A DNA stretch of 64,000 bases, taken from contig JAFRXO010000032.1 in the NCBI GenBank assembly GCA_017443465.1, positions 224,483 through 288,482 on the forward strand, written 5' to 3'. Position numbers and translations under genes: made by a program. This document shows, one piece after another, positions 17,424-25,984 of this stretch; the first letter of the stretch is position 1, and each line of letters starts with the position of its first letter. A model generated the notes under the pieces. That model did no database searches and was not told the origin of the DNA. It was given only the letters and a program-made list of their open reading frames with translations. This DNA comes from Bacteroidales bacterium. GTDB taxonomy: Bacteria; Bacteroidota; Bacteroidia; Bacteroidales; UBA932.

Positions 17424-18881
17424 ATGCCACTTATCAAGTCAATTTCCGGCATCAGGGGTACGATCGGAGGCGCACCGGGTGATGCTCTGACTCCTGTAGA
17501 TATTGTCAAATTCGTATATGCATATTGTGCATGCATGCGCGAACGGAGGCCTCATCCTGACGGTGAGAAGTATAAGGTCGTCGTGGGCAAGGATGGCAGG
17601 ATTTCCGGTTCCATGGTAGAGGACCTGGTCACCGGTACGCTGGTTTCCTGCGGTGTTGATGTCGTCAAATGCGGATTCGCTTCTACCCCGACGACAGAAC
17701 TTGCCGTCATACTTTCAAAGGCCGACGGCGGGATAATCATAACTGCTTCCCACAATCCCCGTCAGTGGAACGCCCTCAAGCTTTTAAATGAAGACGGAGA
17801 ATTCCTGTCCGCAGCCCAGGGACAGGCCGTGCTGGATTGTGCCGAAGCCGGGAATTTCGATTTCGCTCCGGTGGATGAACTAGGTTCAGTGACAGAGCAT
17901 GACTTCACGGATGAGCACATTGAAATGGTCCTCGGCCTGAAGGACGTGGATTGCGAAGCGATTCGCAATGCCGGTTTCAGCGTTGTGCTGGATCCGGTGA
18001 ACTCAGTTGGGGCCATCATCATGCCTCGTTTGCTGGAAAAACTTGGAGTTGCTTGTGTTACGATCAATCAGGAGGTCGACGGGAACTTCGCCCACAATCC
18101 TGAACCCCTCCCGTCGAACCTGGTCGAACTCAGTGAATCCGTGTTGGATTATCACGCAGACCTTGGAATCAGCGTAGATCCCGACGTTGACCGCCTCGCA
18201 TTCATATGTGAAGACGGCACTCCGTTCATAGAGGAAAATACCCTCGTGTCCATAGCTGATTATCTCCTTTCCCGCGCTGCTTCCATCGCCGAGGCGGAAG
18301 GTGTTCCGCTTGAGGAAGTTACGGCTCCATATGCTCCTGTCACAGTGTCCAACCTCTCATCTTCAAGGGCCCTCAGGGATATTACTGAGAAGTGGGGCGG
18401 CACCTATTATGCATCGGCCGTGGGTGAAGTCAACGTAACGACCCTGATGCACTCCAAGAACGCCTTGTTCGGAGGAGAAGGAAACGGCGGAGTCATCTTC
18501 CCCCAGGCACATTGCGGACGTGACGCCATGGTCGGCGTAGCTCTCTTCCTGAGCTATCTCGCAGCCCGTGCGAAGAAGATGTCGGAAATCAAGGCTTCCC
18601 TGCCCCAGTACACCATTGTCAAGAACCGTATCGACCTGAGTGACAGCTCGGTAATCGACTGGATCCTTCAGGATGTCAAGAAAGCGTATTCTTCGAAAGG
18701 CCGAATAACCGATATCGACGGAGTCAAGATCGACTTTGATGAAGAACGCAAATGGGTGCATCTTCGCAAGTCCAACACCGAACCCATCATCCGTATTTAT
18801 GCTGAGGCTCCTACCCAGGAAGCGGCGGAGGAGCTTTCCAATGAACTGCTTGGATTCGTCCATCGCATAATATCCGGATAG
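17424..18881 (+). CDS. glmM: Phosphoglucosamine mutase / phosphohexomutase
   Basis: 485 residues, alpha-D-phosphohexomutase family. The phosphoserine loop is TASHNP (107-112, active serine 109), the metal loop is DPDVDRL (Asp 252, 254 and 256), the sugar-binding loop is GGEGNGG, and the phosphate-binding loop is RKSNTEPIIRIY near the C-terminus. In Bacteroidota, proteins of this subgroup are usually called GlmM (GlcN-6-P to GlcN-1-P for peptidoglycan), but PMM/PGM activity cannot be excluded from sequence. The downstream NamZ-family gene, 4 bp away, also concerns cell-wall sugars and supports the GlmM reading. Confidence 0.85.
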   Translation: MPLIKSISGIRGTIGGAPGDALTPVDIVKFVYAYCACMRERRPHPDGEKYKVVVGKDGRISGSMVEDLVTGTLVSCGVDVVKCGFASTPTTELAVILSKADGGIIITASHNPRQWNALKLLNEDGEFLSAAQGQAVLDCAEAGNFDFAPVDELGSVTEHDFTDEHIEMVLGLKDVDCEAIRNAGFSVVLDPVNSVGAIIMPRLLEKLGVACVTINQEVDGNFAHNPEPLPSNLVELSESVLDYHADLGISVDPDVDRLAFICEDGTPFIEENTLVSIADYLLSRAASIAEAEGVPLEEVTAPYAPVTVSNLSSSRALRDITEKWGGTYYASAVGEVNVTTLMHSKNALFGGEGNGGVIFPQAHCGRDAMVGVALFLSYLAARAKKMSEIKASLPQYTIVKNRIDLSDSSVIDWILQDVKKAYSSKGRITDIDGVKIDFDEERKWVHLRKSNTEPIIRIYAEAPTQEAAEELSNELLGFVHRIISG

Positions 18882-18885
18882 TCAT

Positions 18886-19956
18886 ATGTTTTCTTTCAGG
18901 ACGACTCCGCTTGAGGACCAGGTAGACAAGGCTCTCATGAGCGGTCGTGTTGGCTGTTTCTGTACCCAGAACTGCTGGGATACAGGACGCAGCCGCTATA
19001 TGTACGATTTGTTCCGGGAGCGCAGGAATCTCGCAAGGGTGTTCTATCCGCGTGAGGCTGAGCTGACCCCCGGAACGAACCATATAGATTTCACGCGCGA
19101 AGACCTGGAGCCGCTCAGCGCCATAGTCGTCGAGATACAGGATGTAGGAGCCAGGTATTTCAACTACACCAAGGATGTCATTTCCCTGATGGACATCCTG
19201 GCTGACATGGGAGAATACGCGCCAGCACTTTACATAGTTGACCATATCAATCCGGCTGGCCGTGTTGTGGAAGGTACCATGCCTGAAGGAATGCATGAGA
19301 TGCACATAGCTAAAGTAGCTCACAGACACGGCCTTACTCTTGGAGAGTTATGCAATCTTTACTACTCCGGGATCCAGGCGAAGTTCCCTCTGCATGTGAT
19401 CTCCTACAGGGCGTCTGACTCCAATTCCCAGCTGATGCCGTGGACTATTGCACCCGCTTCCGACATTCCCGGACTCTTTACGTGTATGATGTATTCCGGA
19501 GGCGGCCTGTGGAACAATACAACGATTACTCCCGGAATCGGGACATCCAGGCCATATGAATACATCGGGGCACCTTTCATAAAGAACAGCACACTCGAGA
19601 CTCCCCCCGTCCCCCAGGGAGCGATGATGCGTCCATGTACGTTTACCCCCTCTGCCGGGCGTTACAGTGACCAGCGATGCTACGGATGGCAGATAATGCT
19701 TTCACCCGGAGCCGAGTATCACTCACTCCTCCACACCATCCAGCTTATGCGCTGGTTCATGGGCAGGTACTCCCAGTTCGAGCTCCTTCCTGAATTCTGG
19801 GCCAAGCTGGCCGATCCGGTGATTGCCGAGTATCTTTCCGGCGGAGACCTCAGCCTCATGGATGTACGCGAGCATGTGAAAATCTCCGAACAGAAATGGA
19901 TCAGGAAGGCAAAACGCTTCTGCCTGTACGACGATCAGCCCTTCAGGATGAAATAA
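18886..19956 (+). CDS. DUF1343 / NamZ-like exo-beta-N-acetylmuramidase
   Basis: 356 residues. DUF1343 proteins include NamZ, which cleaves N-acetylmuramic acid from the non-reducing end of peptidoglycan fragments. Family motifs: the EIQDVGARYFNYT segment (near 83-95), VDHINPAGRVVEG (near 120), and the central GGGLWNNTTITPGIGTSRPYE stretch. Unlike many homologues, no signal peptide is visible: the protein starts MFSFRTTPLEDQVDKAL, and the next in-frame upstream sequence belongs to glmM. It may act on fragments in the cytoplasm, in line with recycling next to an amino-sugar mutase. Start ATG lies in CATATG. Confidence 0.85.
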   Translation: MFSFRTTPLEDQVDKALMSGRVGCFCTQNCWDTGRSRYMYDLFRERRNLARVFYPREAELTPGTNHIDFTREDLEPLSAIVVEIQDVGARYFNYTKDVISLMDILADMGEYAPALYIVDHINPAGRVVEGTMPEGMHEMHIAKVAHRHGLTLGELCNLYYSGIQAKFPLHVISYRASDSNSQLMPWTIAPASDIPGLFTCMMYSGGGLWNNTTITPGIGTSRPYEYIGAPFIKNSTLETPPVPQGAMMRPCTFTPSAGRYSDQRCYGWQIMLSPGAEYHSLLHTIQLMRWFMGRYSQFELLPEFWAKLADPVIAEYLSGGDLSLMDVREHVKISEQKWIRKAKRFCLYDDQPFRMK

Positions 19957-19966
19957 TTGGATTCTC

Positions 19967-19999
19967 TTTTGGTAGAAAAAAGAAAAGTTCGTATATTTG
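19967..19999 (+). promoter_or_regulatory. Promoter of rpmE
   Basis: TTTTG (19967-19971) and TATATTTG (19992-19999) are separated by 20 bp, a full match to the Bacteroidota -33/-7 promoter. Transcription should start about 30 bp before the rpmE ATG. Confidence 0.85.
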
Positions 20000-20037
20000 T
20001 CGGCTCAAAAAGCAGAATTAAATAATTTTATAGAATC

Positions 20038-20292
20038 ATGAAAAAAGGAATCCATCCCGAAACCTACCGTCTTGTAGCTTTCAAGGATATGTCGAACGAC
20101 ACAGTGTTCATCACTCGTTCCTGCGCTCCTACCAAGGAGACGTTGGAAGTTGACGGAGTTGAGTACCCGGTCGTGAAGGTCGAGATCTCCAACACCTCGC
20201 ACCCCTTCTACACCGGAAAGGTAAAATTGGTGGACACCGCAGGACGTGTCGACAAGTTCTACCAGAGATACGGCAAGAGGAACGAAAAATAA
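20038..20292 (+). CDS. rpmE: 50S ribosomal protein L31, type B
   Basis: 84 residues. Type B (zinc-free) L31: it begins MKKGIHPETYRLVAFKDMS, contains ISNTSHPFYTGKVKLVDTAGRVDKF, and has no CxxC pairs. It is at the large-subunit edge and helps bridge the two ribosomal subunits. It has a clear promoter upstream and an intrinsic terminator 21 bp after the stop, so it is a single-gene transcript. Confidence 0.97.
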   Translation: MKKGIHPETYRLVAFKDMSNDTVFITRSCAPTKETLEVDGVEYPVVKVEISNTSHPFYTGKVKLVDTAGRVDKFYQRYGKRNEK

Positions 20293-20312
20293 TCGGACCT
20301 CAGTTTTCTATC

Positions 20313-20339
20313 AAACCGCCTGGTGGGGCGGTTTTTTTT
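20313..20339 (+). terminator. Intrinsic terminator of rpmE
   Basis: Stem AAACCGCC (20313-20320) with GGCGGTTT (20327-20334), 6-base loop, followed by a run of T to 20339. Confidence 0.9.
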
Positions 20340-20350
20340 GTATATTGTCG

Positions 20351-20358
20351 TATATTTG
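20351..20358 (+). promoter_or_regulatory. -7 promoter element before the small membrane protein gene
   Basis: TATATTTG fits the -7 consensus, 16-22 bp before the two possible start codons at 20375 and 20381. The -33 position falls in the preceding terminator and shows no TTTG at the right distance. Confidence 0.6.
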
Positions 20359-20374
20359 TTCTTAACAAAAACGT

Positions 20375-20788
20375 ATGCATATGCATGTCATTAAGAAACT
20401 CGGAATTATCGCAGGCCTCCTGCTCTTGATTGCCTTCGCTGTTTTTTTCTATGTAAGGTTCTATTTCGTGTTCGGCGACGGGGTGAAAGCCGGTGAACTT
20501 AATCAGTTCACACTGAAGGGAGTGGTTTTCAAGACCTATGAAGGCCGCATAATCCAGGCCGGTTTCAAGAGCGGCGCGAATGTAGGTGTAGCAGACTCGA
20601 CCATAGGCTCATATGTCTTCGATTTTTCTGTCGAGAACCAGACGGTGGCCGATTCACTGATGCATTGCAGCGGGAAGCATGTGGAGGTCCATTACAAGGA
20701 GTATTTCGGAGCACTTCCCTGGCGCGGTATGCATAAACATGTAGTGGACCGCATCGTTTCGGTCAAAAACGTATCTTCTACATACTGA
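20375..20788 (+). CDS. Small membrane-anchored protein of unknown function
   Basis: 137 residues. One N-terminal membrane helix (about 8-28, GIIAGLLLLIAFAVFFYVRFYF) is followed by a periplasmic domain of about 105 residues with beta-type segments (FTLKGVVFKTYEGRI, GSYVFDFSVEN, HVEVHYKEYFG). Similar small proteins occur in Bacteroidales, where they are sometimes mislabelled as 6-phosphogluconate dehydrogenase; no enzyme motif is visible. Two in-frame starts (20375, 20381) are possible; the second lies in CATATG. The peptidase gene starts 5 bp after the stop, so they are likely co-transcribed. Confidence 0.75.
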   Translation: MHMHVIKKLGIIAGLLLLIAFAVFFYVRFYFVFGDGVKAGELNQFTLKGVVFKTYEGRIIQAGFKSGANVGVADSTIGSYVFDFSVENQTVADSLMHCSGKHVEVHYKEYFGALPWRGMHKHVVDRIVSVKNVSSTY

Positions 20789-20793
20789 TTCCT

Positions 20794-22731
20794 ATGAAAA
20801 CTGTCAAGTCCTTTTTGCTTGTCCTGCTGTTCCTTGGCGCTACGGCAGGACTTTATGCCCAGAGTGGCGTATTTGCCGTTCATCCTGCGAGCAACCCCGG
20901 AGGAAAACTGCTCAGGATGGATGAGGTCGTCGGACCGGGAACGGTCTCTCCTCGGAGCGTGAGGGCGGACTGGGATGAAGAGAAGGATGTTCCGGTTGCC
21001 TTCAATGATGGGAAAAGCCTTTATTACACAGATACTTCCGGTAAAAGTCACCTTGTGGCGGAAAGCACCTCTGAACAGATTACATATGGCCAGACAGTCA
21101 GCCGCAACGAGTTCGGCATATCCGGCGGAATATTCTGGTCAGATGACTACTCCCGCCTGGCGTTCTACCGTAAGGACGAATCGAAGGTTACTGATTTTCC
21201 GCTTCTTGACATAACCACCAGGACAGGCAGTCTGGTCAGCATCAAATACCCGATGAACGGAATGTCTTCCGAGAAGATAGACCTGGGCATATATGATGTC
21301 AGCACAGGGAAGACAGTGTGGGCGGATGTGACCGATTTCAATGATGACCGTTACCTGACCAATATCTCATGGAGCCCTGATTCAAAGCATGTATTCATAC
21401 AGGTCCTTGACCGCAGCCAGAAGCATTGCCGCCTGAATATGTACAGCGCCGCGGACGGGTCATATGAAAGGACTGTCCTGACTGAAGACAATGACAGGTA
21501 CACCGAGCCTCTCGATCCCCTCTATTTCCTTAAGGGGACGGATTTCTTCATCTACAGGACAGATAACCGCGACGGATACAGGAATCTCTACCTATGTGAT
21601 ACATATGGCGGGATAAGGCGCCTGACGGCGGTGGATGCAGACGTTGAATATGTCGGGAACGACGGGAAATACGTCTATTACACTTCTGCTGAAGTCTCCC
21701 CTATCGAGAACCATCTCTTCAGGATCCCGGTGCGTACCGGACGTGGCAAAAAGGCCGGAATGCTTTCCTCCGTTACTTTCTCCACTCCTCAGAGACTGAC
21801 CTGGGAGGAAGGCTGGCATTCCGTAAGGATGAATGCGGACTATACTGAATTCTATGACTATTATTCCAGCCTGAACGTTCCAAGGGTCATATTGCGCAAG
21901 TCTGCTGACGGAAAGGTCCTTGAGACTTTGTTAGATGCAGAGGATCCATATGCCGGATACGCCCAATGTGAGGTCGATCTGGGGACTGTCAAGAGTGCAG
22001 ACGGGAAATATGACAATTATTACCGCCTCTTCAAACCTCTGGGCTTCGATCCCAATAAGAAATATCCCGTAGTCCTTTATGTTTACGGTGGGCCTCATTC
22101 CCAGATGGTTCAGAACAGGTGGCTTGGCGCAATCAGGCCTTGGGAGATGCTTATGGCACAGAGAGGTTATGTAGTATATGTCCAGGATAACAGAGGTACA
22201 TCCAACCGTGGTGCGGAATACGAGAAATGCATCCACAGGTATTGCGGACAGAATGAGATGGCGGACCAGATGGTCGGAATCGAAATGCTCAAGAGTCTCC
22301 CCTGGGTCGATTCAGAACGCATTGCGGTCCATGGCTGGAGCTACGGTGGATTCATGACCATTTCTCTCATGACTAACTTTCCCGGTACCTTCAAGGCAGG
22401 GGTTGCAGGCGGTCCGGTAATCGACTGGAAATGGTATGAGATAATGTACGGTGAGCGCTATATGGACACTCAGGAGACCAATCCTGACGGATTTGCCAAG
22501 ACCAGCCTCATACCTAAGGCAAAGGACCTTAAGGATAAGCTGCTGATCTGCCAGGGGGCCATTGACAATACAGTAGTCTGGGAGCATTCACTGAGTTTTG
22601 TCCGTGAATGCATCAAGGAAGGCGTGCAGCTGGATTACTTCCCCTATCCCTGTGCGGAGCACAATGTAATGGGAAAAGACCGTGTCCATCTTATGCAGAA
22701 GGTCACGGCCTTTATAGAGGATAATCTGTAA
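20794..22731 (+). CDS. S9B prolyl-oligopeptidase family peptidase (dipeptidyl peptidase IV-like)
   Basis: 645 residues. A signal peptide (1-22, ending GLYAQ) predicts export. An eight-bladed beta-propeller domain of the DPP-IV type covers about 40-385, with WSDDYSRLAFYRKDES and SWSPDSKHVFIQ repeats. The alpha/beta-hydrolase domain follows, with the nucleophile serine in GWSYGGF (about 515), aspartate in GAIDNTV (about 590) and histidine in CAEHNV (about 622). It removes dipeptides, mainly Xaa-Pro, from peptide N-termini in the periplasm. It is some 70 residues shorter than classic bacterial DPP-IV (about 720), the difference lying in the N-terminal part. Tail-to-tail with the coiled-coil gene, 9 bp apart. 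Confidence 0.9.
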   Translation: MKTVKSFLLVLLFLGATAGLYAQSGVFAVHPASNPGGKLLRMDEVVGPGTVSPRSVRADWDEEKDVPVAFNDGKSLYYTDTSGKSHLVAESTSEQITYGQTVSRNEFGISGGIFWSDDYSRLAFYRKDESKVTDFPLLDITTRTGSLVSIKYPMNGMSSEKIDLGIYDVSTGKTVWADVTDFNDDRYLTNISWSPDSKHVFIQVLDRSQKHCRLNMYSAADGSYERTVLTEDNDRYTEPLDPLYFLKGTDFFIYRTDNRDGYRNLYLCDTYGGIRRLTAVDADVEYVGNDGKYVYYTSAEVSPIENHLFRIPVRTGRGKKAGMLSSVTFSTPQRLTWEEGWHSVRMNADYTEFYDYYSSLNVPRVILRKSADGKVLETLLDAEDPYAGYAQCEVDLGTVKSADGKYDNYYRLFKPLGFDPNKKYPVVLYVYGGPHSQMVQNRWLGAIRPWEMLMAQRGYVVYVQDNRGTSNRGAEYEKCIHRYCGQNEMADQMVGIEMLKSLPWVDSERIAVHGWSYGGFMTISLMTNFPGTFKAGVAGGPVIDWKWYEIMYGERYMDTQETNPDGFAKTSLIPKAKDLKDKLLICQGAIDNTVVWEHSLSFVRECIKEGVQLDYFPYPCAEHNVMGKDRVHLMQKVTAFIEDNL

Positions 22732-22740
22732 ATCCTGGCG

Positions 22741-23463
22741 TCAGTTCGCTCCGCCTCCGCCTAAGGCTTCGGCTGCTGATTCAGCGGCTTTCTCGGTCGC
22801 TTTTTCAGCTTTCTGCATGGCTTTTTCTGCTGCCTGGATGTCTTTGTTGGCTTTTTCCATTGCGTCAGCTGCCTTCATTTCGGTCTTGAGCTGATCCTGG
22901 GTGTTCTTCAGGTTCTTCTCGTGGGACTTCAGGGTTTTCTTGCTTTTGCTGATTTCGGATTTCTGTTTCTGGATGGAGGAACGCTCGCTCTTGATAGTGG
23001 AGTTGCTCTGTGAAATCTGCCTCTTGAGTGGCTCAAGTGCTTGTTTGTCCTGTTTGATCTCTTTGCTCATGCGATCGATTTCGACCTGCATCTGGGAGAG
23101 CAGCTGCTTGTCGGCGCTGTCAAGTCCGCCGTCAAGGGCGAGAGCCTTCTTCTGAGACTTGAGGGCCGCTTTCTGGGCTTTAAGGGCAGATTCCTTTGCT
23201 GAGACTTTTTTCTGGGCATCCTTCAGAGCCTGTTTGCTGGCCTTGAGGTCTTTCTGGGCGGCATTGATCTGCCTCTCACTGCTGCTGATGGCGTCTTTGC
23301 TGCTGCGGGTCTGCTGCCTTAGATCCTTCTGAGCATCCTTGACAGCTTCTTCTGCCTGGCGCACTGAATTGACTGTGGATTCTGTCTGGGCGAAAGCGCT
23401 GACAGAGATCAGCATAGCTACGACTGCCGTAGCTGCTGCGAAAAATGATCTGTTGAGTATCAT
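22741..23463 (-). CDS. Exported coiled-coil protein, function unknown
   Basis: 240 residues. Signal peptide 1-25 (ending SVSAFAQ), then about 195 residues of uninterrupted Lys/Ala/Gln/Glu/Ser-rich helix, with heptad-like repeats such as SALKAQKAALKSQKKAL and a C-terminal AEKAMQKAEKATEKAAESAAEA run before a Gly-rich tail. It would form a long periplasmic coiled coil, in composition somewhat like Lpp or TolA-type spacers. It is the last gene of a four-gene unit with CDP-alcohol transferase, acyltransferase and SDR (15 bp after the SDR stop). No enzymatic motif; function not assigned. Confidence 0.8.
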   Translation of the reverse strand: MILNRSFFAAATAVVAMLISVSAFAQTESTVNSVRQAEEAVKDAQKDLRQQTRSSKDAISSSERQINAAQKDLKASKQALKDAQKKVSAKESALKAQKAALKSQKKALALDGGLDSADKQLLSQMQVEIDRMSKEIKQDKQALEPLKRQISQSNSTIKSERSSIQKQKSEISKSKKTLKSHEKNLKNTQDQLKTEMKAADAMEKANKDIQAAEKAMQKAEKATEKAAESAAEALGGGGAN

Positions 23464-23478
23464 ATTCTGAAGTTTTGA

Positions 23479-24300
23479 TTAGTTGTCATATAAAAGGCCT
23501 ACGGCCCACAGGAGAAGTTTCGTCGGCAATAACCGTTCCAAAACGCGGATCGCGCTGTAATCCAGCCTCGGCACTACCGTGAATTTCATATGTTTTCTGC
23601 CAAGTTGGCGCTTGATTGCCCTGGCAATCCGTGATGGAGGCATTCCGTTCTGCTCATCATGCTCCATCTTTGCAATGGACTTCTGGGATTGAGCGTAATA
23701 TGGCGAATCCGGACTCTGCGAGGCTGCGGTACGTTTGCGGGCAGAGGTGAAGCCCGTCTTTACGTCTCCCGGCATTACGCTGCAGCATTGTATTCCGAAT
23801 CTGCGGCATTCTATCGCCAGTGCCTTCATGTACATGTCCAGAGCGGCCTTGACAGAGGAATAGTAACCCTGGTAAGGTATGGGAATGAAACCGGCCACGG
23901 ATGTCACAGTAATAATCCGTCCGTGACCTTGGCTCCTGAAGAGCGGCAGGACTGCCTTGATGCAGTTGTCGGTTCCGAAGAAGTTAGTTTCGAACTGGTA
24001 CCGGGCTTCTTCTGAGGAAGTATCCTCTATCGCTCCTCCTATACCGTTACCGGCACAGCATACAATCGCGTCAAGACTCCCCTTCTCCGCTTTGATTCTT
24101 CTTATGGCAGATATGATTGATGCAGAGTCGTTTATGTCTACGCAGACCGGGATTATCCCTGGCGCATCCGGACGCGGAGACCTTCCGCTCCGTGAGGCCG
24201 CATATACAGTCATTCCGTCATCGGCAAGCATGCTGCATACCGCAGCGCCAATGCCGCTGCTGCCTCCGGTTACGAGTATTGTGTTGCATATGCGTTTCAT
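23479..24300 (-). CDS. Short-chain dehydrogenase/reductase
   Basis: 273 residues from the ATG at 24300 (in CATATG); a longer frame running to 24594 overlaps the upstream gene and is rejected. Rossmann motif TGGSSGIG at residues 10-17, CCAGNG strand, catalytic YYSSVK (Tyr-x3-Lys), and VMPGDVKTGF after it. Substrate unknown. It overlaps the acyltransferase stop by 4 bases, indicating translational coupling, so a lipid-linked substrate (a 3-oxoacyl or sphingoid-like keto group) is plausible but not shown. Confidence 0.88.
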   Translation of the reverse strand: MKRICNTILVTGGSSGIGAAVCSMLADDGMTVYAASRSGRSPRPDAPGIIPVCVDINDSASIISAIRRIKAEKGSLDAIVCCAGNGIGGAIEDTSSEEARYQFETNFFGTDNCIKAVLPLFRSQGHGRIITVTSVAGFIPIPYQGYYSSVKAALDMYMKALAIECRRFGIQCCSVMPGDVKTGFTSARKRTAASQSPDSPYYAQSQKSIAKMEHDEQNGMPPSRIARAIKRQLGRKHMKFTVVPRLDYSAIRVLERLLPTKLLLWAVGLLYDN

Positions 24301-25202
24301 ATGACTGCGTATTTGTCGGGAAGAGGCATCTTGTAAACGGAATCCCTCAGTAGTCTCCGAAGTTCCGGTATATCCTTGCATTGAGCCTGACACTCGGGAG
24401 ATATGGGCTCCCCGATCCCTATCCTGAATTCTTTTCCTCTTTTGTTGAAACACTCCCTCGGAAGGCGTAGAAGGCGCACACGCCAGTTTATCAGGCCTAG
24501 CAAGTAGTAGAAAAGGGTGTTGCCGTCGAAAAACCGGATCGGCACTACAGGAACCTTTACTTTCTGGATTATCCGGATAACGGAATCCTGCCACTCCCTG
24601 TCACGGGTACTGCGGTGCAGATTGTCATATGCTGTGACGGACTTTACTTCAGGAGTCTGTTTCCATGGCATGAGCCAGTCCTTCCAGTTCAGGTCAGAAA
24701 CCGCTCCTGAGGGGAAAAACCCCAGAGGCTTTCCTTCGTGGATCTGGCGGATCGCCTGCCTGACTCCGGATATGCTCCTTCCAGTAGGTGAAGTGGAGTC
24801 TGCATCTACCGGATTAACCGTTATGAAACTCTCTTCCAGGGTCTTGATCCTTCCCAGGATTTCGTTCACCATTACCTTGAATCCAGGGAAACGGCTCCCG
24901 ACCAAATCTATGAGTACGATTCCGTCAGCTCCTCCGTAGGCATGGTTGCTGACAGTGATGAAAGGAGGTTCCAGTTTTTCGAGGATATCCAGCCCGGAAA
25001 CCTTGTAGTTGAACTTGCACCATTCGATCAGTTTGCGGGTAAAATCCGGCCCGTGGGAATCGAAGAACCTGTCATGCACGTAATTGAGAGTACTCAACCG
25101 GGTTGCACGGAAACAGAAGTCACAGAGGGCTTTCCCCAGTTTTCCCCTGAAAACCGGGCTCGCTGCTTCCAATTCTGCGGGTGAGAGTACGTAATGCATC
25201 AC
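24297..25202 (-). CDS. PlsC-type lysophospholipid/O-acyltransferase family protein
   Basis: 301 residues, cytoplasmic or membrane-associated. The catalytic block is SNHAYGGADG near residue 90, the NHP-GG-DG variant of the acyltransferase NHX4D motif, followed by the substrate strand FFPSGAVSD (about 160) and VPVVPIRFFDG (about 215). This variant is typical of 'hemolysin'-annotated acyltransferases in Bacteroidota, including those that make glycine/ornithine lipids; the usual N-acyltransferase partner is not adjacent here. Flanked by a CDP-alcohol phosphatidyltransferase (4 bp upstream) and an SDR (4-base overlap), so it likely acts in a lipid pathway with them. Confidence 0.83.
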   Translation of the reverse strand: MMHYVLSPAELEAASPVFRGKLGKALCDFCFRATRLSTLNYVHDRFFDSHGPDFTRKLIEWCKFNYKVSGLDILEKLEPPFITVSNHAYGGADGIVLIDLVGSRFPGFKVMVNEILGRIKTLEESFITVNPVDADSTSPTGRSISGVRQAIRQIHEGKPLGFFPSGAVSDLNWKDWLMPWKQTPEVKSVTAYDNLHRSTRDREWQDSVIRIIQKVKVPVVPIRFFDGNTLFYYLLGLINWRVRLLRLPRECFNKRGKEFRIGIGEPISPECQAQCKDIPELRRLLRDSVYKMPLPDKYAVI

Positions 25203-25206
25203 TCTG

Positions 25207-25911
25207 CTATTTCTTTGGAGGGTCGATTTTGGCGTAATACCTCAGGTCACCGAAGAAGGAGGCCATGAACATGATGAAAAGGACTGCAGAGATAACAAGT
25301 CCGACAAGGTCAAGGGCGGTCAGGAGAAAGGTGTCAGAGCCGAGAGCCACCTGTAATGAGAATTCCCTAAGCGGCCTGATCAGGATCAATAAAGTATTTA
25401 CGATAATGACGATGATCCGGAACTCCGTAGGGCCTACCCTGGCATATGTGAGCTTGAATTCGGATTTCAGGTGGGCGTTGACCGAGACATTTACAGTCAT
25501 CATCAGGTACGCCGCGAACAAGAACAATCCGATCCTGAGGTCCATCAGTGCTGAAAGCCCTACTCCGATGAACATCAGCATCTCATTGAAGACGTCGACC
25601 ATATGGTCGAGATAGAATCCATAGACTGGGCGCTGTGCATTCCTGTATCTGGCAAGACTCCCGTCGAGGGAATCACCGTACCAGTTGATGACAAAGCCGG
25701 CAGATGCAAGCCACAGCCAGGCTATGTTCTTGTCGGAGAGGATGTAGCCAAGCGCAATGATTACTGAGCCGGCGATTCCGATGAAGGTGAGGATATTCGA
25801 TGTCATCCATGCTGGCTGTTTCGATGCCAGCCACATAAGAGCTTTCCTCTCAGCGGCATTAAGGACCGAAGTCTGGATTCTCTTAGATTGCTTGATCTCT
25901 TTCGTTTCCAT
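25207..25911 (-). CDS. CDP-alcohol phosphatidyltransferase family membrane protein
   Basis: 234 residues from the ATG at 25911; a longer frame to 26469 crosses the promoter region and overlaps the GSCFA gene, so it is rejected. The CDP-AP signature D(x2)DG(x2)AR(x8)G(x3)D(x3)D is intact around residues 75-100 (DSLDGSLARYRNAQ then GFYLDHMVD). About six membrane helices follow. It transfers a phosphatidyl or similar group from a CDP-linked lipid to an alcohol; the acceptor (serine, glycerol phosphate, inositol or another) cannot be told. First gene of the minus-strand lipid module, with a well-formed promoter upstream. Confidence 0.88.
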   Translation of the reverse strand: METKEIKQSKRIQTSVLNAAERKALMWLASKQPAWMTSNILTFIGIAGSVIIALGYILSDKNIAWLWLASAGFVINWYGDSLDGSLARYRNAQRPVYGFYLDHMVDVFNEMLMFIGVGLSALMDLRIGLFLFAAYLMMTVNVSVNAHLKSEFKLTYARVGPTEFRIIVIIVNTLLILIRPLREFSLQVALGSDTFLLTALDLVGLVISAVLFIMFMASFFGDLRYYAKIDPPKK

Positions 25912-25916
25912 ATTCA

Positions 25917-25947
25917 CAAATTTACATTTTTGGCCGGAAAACACAAA
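25917..25947 (-). promoter_or_regulatory. Promoter of the lipid module (minus strand)
   Basis: On the minus strand, TTTG (25947-25944) and TAAATTTG (25924-25917) are 19 bp apart. The -7 box is only 6 bp from the ATG at 25911, so the mRNA leader is very short or absent. It interlocks with the plus-strand promoter of the GSCFA gene. Confidence 0.75.
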
Positions 25948-25960
25948 ATTAGTATTTTTG
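25929..25960 (+). promoter_or_regulatory. Promoter of the GSCFA gene
   Basis: TTTG (25929-25932) and TATTTTTG (25953-25960) lie 20 bp apart on the plus strand, with the ATG 25 bp downstream. It overlaps the divergent promoter of the lipid module. Confidence 0.8.
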
Positions 25961-25984
25961 GAAGCCCGGATACACATATGACAT

